From Bacteroidales bacterium (GTDB lineage Bacteria > Bacteroidota > Bacteroidia > Bacteroidales > P3), in contig JAIRNR010000007.1 of the NCBI GenBank assembly GCA_031257915.1, positions 62,001-126,000 on the forward strand: 64,000 nt of DNA. Reading direction: 5' to 3'. Every line of letters begins with the position of its first letter. The first letter of the stretch is position 1. The position numbers and the translations under genes are program-made. Under the pieces are notes generated by a model. The model was not told the origin of the DNA. It saw only the letters and a program-made list of their open reading frames with translations, and made no database searches. This document shows positions 60,101 to 64,000 of this stretch, piece by piece.

Positions 60101-61589
60101 TGAACTTGATTTATCAAATGTTATAGAGCAAAATTTAACTGTTGCAGGCAGAATAGGGTTTAACTATGTTACTACAGATGTTACACCCGCATCTTTAGTA
60201 TATTTGGATAATGTTGTTATAGAAAATGCGTGTACGCCTGTAGACGGTCTTGCCATTACGCAGGCTTCTGTTGACAGTATTGATATTGTATGGAATATTG
60301 CTTCCGGTGGTGTTTCAGACTATATGGTAAAAGTATATAATGGAGATGGAACTGTTCTTGGAATAAAAGATGTTGCAGGTACTTCTTACAGGTATAATCC
60401 TGCTGCTGCCGGAGCATACGATTTTAGCATTGGTTATCTTTGCGGCGGCGACACAACTTGGAGCAATATTGTTAATACCGTTGTAACAGAAGTATGTGAT
60501 GTTCCCTCAAATCTCAGGGCAACAGTGGTTACGTCAACTTCTGCAACAGTAACATGGACAGGTCCTGCTTTAGTTGCAGGATACAATGTTCAAATTCGTA
60601 CTCTTGATTCGGTTGGAGCAACTCCGTCGGCGTGGATAAATGATTTTACTGCCGAAAATACTTATACTGTTTCGCCGCTTGAAGAGGGTATAATATATGA
60701 ATACCGCGTTCAAAGCAAATGCGGTAACGGTATCGGCGATACAAGCGACTGGTCGGCAATAGAGAGTGTTACGGCTGCGCCGATTACTTGCTTTACTCCG
60801 GAAAATATTGCAGTAACGCCTGCTTATTACAGTGCCGTTGTTTCATGGTCAAATAACGGAGCAGGCAGTTATGAATACGGCTACCGTTCGGGTTCTTCGG
60901 GCAACTATACTACAAGTATTATCGGAGATACAACCGTAACGCTTTCAGGTCTTACGGCGGAAAGAAGTTATCAGGTGCGTGTCCGCAGTATTTGTGGTGA
61001 TGAAACCAGCACGTGGAGCGAGCCGTTGCCGTTTAATACCACATCAGTTCCGCCTTGCCCGCTCGTAACAAATTTACAGGCGACTGCGGTTGCCGCAACA
61101 TCTGCAACTTTGCAGTGGGACGCTCCTGCCGACTACTTTGAATTTGTTGTAACCTATCGCAGTGTCAATGTTGATGTATGGGATACCGCAGGCGAAATAA
61201 ATGCCGAAACAACACGTTCTTTGGCAAATCTTACTCCGAATACTGCTTACACATGGAGAGTAAGAAATCTCTGCGATAACAATCGTGCAAGCAATTGGGC
61301 AAATGTCGATAATTTCAATACGCTTGAGGAAGTTGCTGTTGAAGATATGCGTTCTGCTTCTACTTTTAAGATATATGTTTCGGGCGGACAGATAAACGTT
61401 ATTAACTTGAAAAACGAATATATTGAAAGCATTGCGTTAACTTCGGTTAATGGTGCGGTATTGCAGAGATATTCCGTTCACAGCCGTGATAACGTTCTTG
61501 TTACAACAACTTTCCGCAATCAGGTTATTGTAGTTGTCCTTTACGGTAAGAACGGCATAATAAAAAGCGAAAAAGTACTTGTTAAGTAA
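57126..61589 (+). CDS. Large surface protein with fibronectin type III-like repeats, probable T9SS cargo
   Basis: 1487 aa; signal peptide; repeated Cys-led FN3-like modules (CDVPSNLRATVVTSTSATVTW, CFTPENIAVTPAYYSAVVSW, CPLVTNLQATAVAATSATLQW); C-terminal beta-rich sorting-like domain. Confidence 0.78.
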   Translation: MRKFYSILVLSLCLIGVLQGQSYSPQLYKFAWDTNAKTLTPLVGSMRVTAISDTVGAGQTTIAAAFPDNVVIPSVEGYAENGFPIGFDFVFHGDTFNEFLISGRGFIKLGKDSVSLHFGKSSDDANSKGILSNESIGLDADENVYGRYNTSISYMLEGAQPNRVLTVEFLNLGYDASGADSISYQIKLYETSNDIQIIFGDMYVILARAWFGIGIAKACYPTSDIHLRLPAGNSRDWTQTVMSQSTSARSSLGNSHFLPAGLRFTWSVPDPCTVPTASATSFSINDRASTFIKGTVLLPAAGADGYEIYTSDVKTSDISGMTLLKEGALAATVNFQTPNVTTPSTDGTVDGWKQDIPSYAKKYFYAYLVNSNCIGKEYSSVIVDSAEFMPLPPTSFTVTATDSGILLSASANNAVDSIIIALSPHPGGGANGNPTPMQGFFGIPAGIVNIGDTLEYNSNLQDPYDQCPNQMRVSPYQGCDNLPNAGIVIYKGTGVNDFIYNDNIQPNRKYHFAVWTKNSKGEYSTVSERISVFTMPVTPYTINFEQTYVRFTAPTGWTVNTAGGLIFRTSQTLNGFTPSQIYPEDSNVLIESPYIKTESVNGVRAKFGITGYSRIGSTSVALAQSFTEKDTFYFEYTTDGINYTVADMWVKDAMPNISSSRSDLKIRMPNATTTFKFRMRWNNIMADGTSYRNVAISNFIIEDIPDCDPVAASDIYVTLDGTSAIVGWKSQDITDATAFDVRYKSASDNTWTTVRVNRDTVILTNLPQAQLMNLEISAVCAVGKVSPYVPVRDFYFYTGYNTLPFRDNFDMSFTDIANAASTAGLKYFPAFWDEFRFSDVAPYDVFNDTNTSGKIYKYPHNLYTANYAYLLYGRVYQWKGTYDNYLYNNGQNQAMILKHSGATANPRIGWFVTREIQNLKSDTKIAFDMAVKQSAAVALSDVTGLTPGAKFYVAFIPHSADDTVTITKANLLLELDSAAIISTFSGNDSVHYELDLSNVIEQNLTVAGRIGFNYVTTDVTPASLVYLDNVVIENACTPVDGLAITQASVDSIDIVWNIASGGVSDYMVKVYNGDGTVLGIKDVAGTSYRYNPAAAGAYDFSIGYLCGGDTTWSNIVNTVVTEVCDVPSNLRATVVTSTSATVTWTGPALVAGYNVQIRTLDSVGATPSAWINDFTAENTYTVSPLEEGIIYEYRVQSKCGNGIGDTSDWSAIESVTAAPITCFTPENIAVTPAYYSAVVSWSNNGAGSYEYGYRSGSSGNYTTSIIGDTTVTLSGLTAERSYQVRVRSICGDETSTWSEPLPFNTTSVPPCPLVTNLQATAVAATSATLQWDAPADYFEFVVTYRSVNVDVWDTAGEINAETTRSLANLTPNTAYTWRVRNLCDNNRASNWANVDNFNTLEEVAVEDMRSASTFKIYVSGGQINVINLKNEYIESIALTSVNGAVLQRYSVHSRDNVLVTTTFRNQVIVVVLYGKNGIIKSEKVLVK

Positions 61590-61630
61590 TGAGTGCATTA
61601 CAGGGATACTTGAAGTTATTCTGAATAGTA

Positions 61631-61666
61631 AAAAAGGCGGCGGTTTTCACAGATCGCCGCTTTTTT
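61631..61666 (+). terminator. Rho-independent terminator at the end of the cargo array
   Basis: GCGGCG (61637-61642)/CGCCGC (61655-61660) stem flanked by A and T tracts. Confidence 0.7.
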
Positions 61667-61668
61667 AT

Positions 61669-61676
61669 TACCTTTG
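61669..61676 (+). promoter_or_regulatory. -7 box TACCTTTG for pgk
   Basis: 33 nt upstream of ATG 61710, directly after the terminator. Confidence 0.55.
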
Positions 61677-61709
61677 CACGAAAATTAACATGTAAAAAAT
61701 TAAAATCTT

Positions 61710-62894
61710 ATGAAAATATTGACAGAAGGAAGTTTTGACGGCAAGAAAGTACTCTTGCGCTGTGAACTTAATGTTCCGCTTAAAGATGGTGTTATTACGG
61801 ACGACACTCGTATTGTTGAGAGTTTGCCCACCATTAAATATTTGCTTGAACATAATGCGGCAGTAATTATTATGGCGCATTTGGGGCGTCCTGAAGGTAC
61901 AGGCTACGAAGAAGCGTTTTCGCTTGCTCCGGTTGCAGAACACCTTAAATCGCTTCTCGGTCGCGAAGTAACCCTCGCGGGCGACTGTTTCGGTGATAAA
62001 ACCGCAGCACAGGCGGAGGCATTGCGCAGTGGTGAAATTCTTATGCTTGAAAACGTGCGCTTTGTAAAAGGTGAAACAAAAGGCAGTGAAGAATTTGCCG
62101 AAAAACTTGCTTCTTACGGCAATGTATATGTAAACGACGCTTTTGGCACGACACACCGCGCCCACAGTTCGACAGCCATTATTGCAAAGTTTTTCCCAAA
62201 TGATAAATACGCGGGAAAACTTCTCGAACATGAAATAGTAAATCTTGAAAAATTATTAAAAACGCCCGCTCGTCCTTTTACTGCAATAATAGGAGGTTCA
62301 AAAGTTTCGAGCAAGATAGACGTTCTTAAAAATATGGCGGAAAAAGTAGATAATCTCATTGTCGGCGGCGGTATGGCATACACGTTTATAAAAGCACTTG
62401 GCGGTACTGTGGGCAACTCAATTCACGAGGACGACAAGATTGACATTGCACGTGAAGTTATGGAAGTTTGCAAGGAAAAAAATGTTGTTTTTGCTCTGCC
62501 TGAAGATACCGTTGTTGCGGACGCTTTTGATAATGAGGCAAATCGCAAGACAGTTCCCACAATGGAAATTCCGGACGGCTGGGAAGGGTTGGATATTGGT
62601 GCTGCAAGTATTGAGAAGTTTAAGAATATTGTCCGCAATTCAAAAACCATTCTTTGGAATGGACCTCTCGGTGTTTTTGAAATGGATAATTTTGCAACCG
62701 GCACTCTTGAAATCGGTAAAACAGTTGGTGAAATATCGCAGCAGGGCGCATTTTCCGCCGTTGGCGGCGGCGATTCAATCGCAGCAGTTAAAAAACTCGG
62801 TATCGCTTCGCAAATCAGTTATATTTCCACAGGCGGCGGTGCAATGATTGAATACCTTGAAGGCAAGACACTGCCGGGCATTGCCGCCCTGTAA
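61710..62894 (+). CDS. pgk: Phosphoglycerate kinase
   Basis: KKVLLRCELNVPLKDGVITDDTRI; HLGRPEG; VYVNDAFGTTHRAHSS; FTAIIGGSKVSSKIDVL; GGGDSIAAV. Confidence 0.97.
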   Translation: MKILTEGSFDGKKVLLRCELNVPLKDGVITDDTRIVESLPTIKYLLEHNAAVIIMAHLGRPEGTGYEEAFSLAPVAEHLKSLLGREVTLAGDCFGDKTAAQAEALRSGEILMLENVRFVKGETKGSEEFAEKLASYGNVYVNDAFGTTHRAHSSTAIIAKFFPNDKYAGKLLEHEIVNLEKLLKTPARPFTAIIGGSKVSSKIDVLKNMAEKVDNLIVGGGMAYTFIKALGGTVGNSIHEDDKIDIAREVMEVCKEKNVVFALPEDTVVADAFDNEANRKTVPTMEIPDGWEGLDIGAASIEKFKNIVRNSKTILWNGPLGVFEMDNFATGTLEIGKTVGEISQQGAFSAVGGGDSIAAVKKLGIASQISYISTGGGAMIEYLEGKTLPGIAAL

Positions 62895-62900
62895 GGATCA

Positions 62901-64000
62901 CTACAAATCTCCGTTATCGGAAACACCGTCAGCCGTACCTTCAATATTAAATGAACGTTTGCGTTGCCTTTCGCGGAATGCCTGATTGATATTATACGTT
63001 ACGGTCAGGTACAGTGCGCGGGACGAAGCACTTTTGCGTACGCTGTATTGCTCAAAGTTATTGCCTGTAACAAAGCGGTTAAACTGACGTGTATTGAAAA
63101 TATCCGACAGCCGCAGCCCCACAACAAGTTTACGGTTCAGGAAACTTTTACGCAGCGCAATATCGGCGTCGAAACGCTCATCCATTTGTGTCTGCCCCCA
63201 GTACTCAGGTCCTCTGTAAGAAGCGGAAAGTTGCACAGTAAACTGTAAAGGCAGATTAAGCGTATTATTCCAACGCATGTTATAACTGTAGCCCTCGCTG
63301 TTAAGGTAAGCGTCTCCGCCGCCATTAACAAGGTTTCTGTAAAATCCGCCGCTCAAACTTATACGCCAAATTTGCCATAATGTAACGTCATACGATAAAT
63401 CAAGCCCGAAATTCATACTGCTTGCATAATTTATGGAAGTATTATGCTGTACACCCTGTTCATCTTCAAAAATATAACGGCGGATAACATCGTTAGTATG
63501 GCGGTAATACGCTGTTGCGGAAATGGTTCCTGCTTTCTTAAAAAATATTTGATAATTTAATTCCAATGAATGAACATCTTCGGGTTTCAGTGCAGGATTG
63601 CCGTAGTTAATGCTGACAGGATAGTTACTGTAATCAATAAACGGATTCAAATTCCATGGACGCGGGCGGTTTACTCTGCGTGAATAACTTAACTGTATTT
63701 CCTGCAATTTGGAGATTTTGTACGACAGGTGCAGTGCGGGATAAAGACGATGATAAAAATAATCAAAAGTCGTATCGCGGCTTTCGGACTTCGTGTTAGC
63801 GTTCATCGCCGCAACCTCATAACGGATTCCGGCCTGCATTGAGAAGTTTCCGAAAGTTGTCATATAATTAAAATACAAGCCATGATTTTGTTCAAGATAT
63901 TTAAAGTCAAGAGTGGGATCCTGCAATCCGCTTAAATCTTCTGCAATATCCTGTGTCTGATACGAAGCATTTGTGCGGACTTTACTTTGTTCGCCGACTT
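62901..64000 (-). CDS. TonB-dependent receptor-like outer-membrane beta-barrel protein, N-terminus beyond the window
   Basis: SYSRRVNRPRPWNLNPFIDYSNYPVSINYGNPALKPEDVHSLELNYQ; the frame stays open from the tracked TTG start (63926) to the window edge (VGEQSKVRTNASYQTQDIAEDLSGLQDP...). Confidence 0.82.
   Translation of the reverse strand, partial: VGEQSKVRTNASYQTQDIAEDLSGLQDPTLDFKYLEQNHGLYFNYMTTFGNFSMQAGIRYEVAAMNANTKSESRDTTFDYFYHRLYPALHLSYKISKLQEIQLSYSRRVNRPRPWNLNPFIDYSNYPVSINYGNPALKPEDVHSLELNYQIFFKKAGTISATAYYRHTNDVIRRYIFEDEQGVQHNTSINYASSMNFGLDLSYDVTLWQIWRISLSGGFYRNLVNGGGDAYLNSEGYSYNMRWNNTLNLPLQFTVQLSASYRGPEYWGQTQMDERFDADIALRKSFLNRKLVVGLRLSDIFNTRQFNRFVTGNNFEQYSVRKSASSRALYLTVTYNINQAFRERQRKRSFNIEGTADGVSDNGDL

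Noticed and set aside
61668-62231. 187-aa minus-strand ORF antisense to pgk
   Set aside because: Shadow of a clear pgk coding region; no recognisable domain or start context.
62398-62847. 149-aa alternate-frame ORF inside pgk
   Set aside because: Same-strand out-of-frame shadow of pgk.
1-64000. CRISPR array or rRNA operon
   Set aside because: No regularly spaced direct-repeat/spacer series and no rRNA-like sequence seen on reading the window.

Overview
This window is a moderately AT-rich chromosomal segment of a Bacteroidetes (Bacteroidales-like) bacterium. The assignment rests on Type IX secretion (T9SS) genes, T9SS C-terminal sorting domains and many TAnnTTTG-type -7 promoter boxes. From left to right it contains: (1) a surface-polysaccharide locus (about 1-12.7 kb) with an EpsG-like polymerase, glycosyltransferases, a TupA-like ATP-grasp protein, a nucleotide-sugar dehydrogenase, a polysaccharide deacetylase, a FemAB-like protein and a hexapeptide acyltransferase, interrupted by an ATPase-nuclease-like gene next to a truncated O-antigen-ligase-like gene; (2) a tRNA-Phe, a PorP/SprF-like gene, porV and ispF; (3) a Fic gene with duplicated upstream palindromes, a methyltransferase, a TonB-dependent receptor and a T9SS cargo gene; (4) rsmA, ahcY and the T9SS core operon porP-gldK-gldL-gldM-gldN; (5) recG, uvrA, a nucleoside kinase, porX, tsaE and aroB; (6) a small accessory island with a decayed IS30 and a RhuM-family gene; (7) an lptD-like gene, meaB and RNase H; (8) a ~14 kb same-strand array of T9SS-type cargo genes (Omp28-like CxxC proteins, paired propeller-like paralogs, a metzincin protease, a 1487-aa FN3 protein) that also holds an unlisted internally deleted Omp28-like pseudogene; (9) pgk and the C-terminal part of a TonB-receptor-like barrel that runs off the window. 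The observations I rate highest are the decayed duplicate cassette in the cargo array, the near-leaderless promoter/ATG architecture shared by at least eight genes, the mirror-image overlapping promoter pair at 10361-10398, and the duplicated palindromes upstream of fic. I found no clearly new defence or RNA-guided system and no CRISPR array. All homology statements come from motif and family recognition, not from a search.
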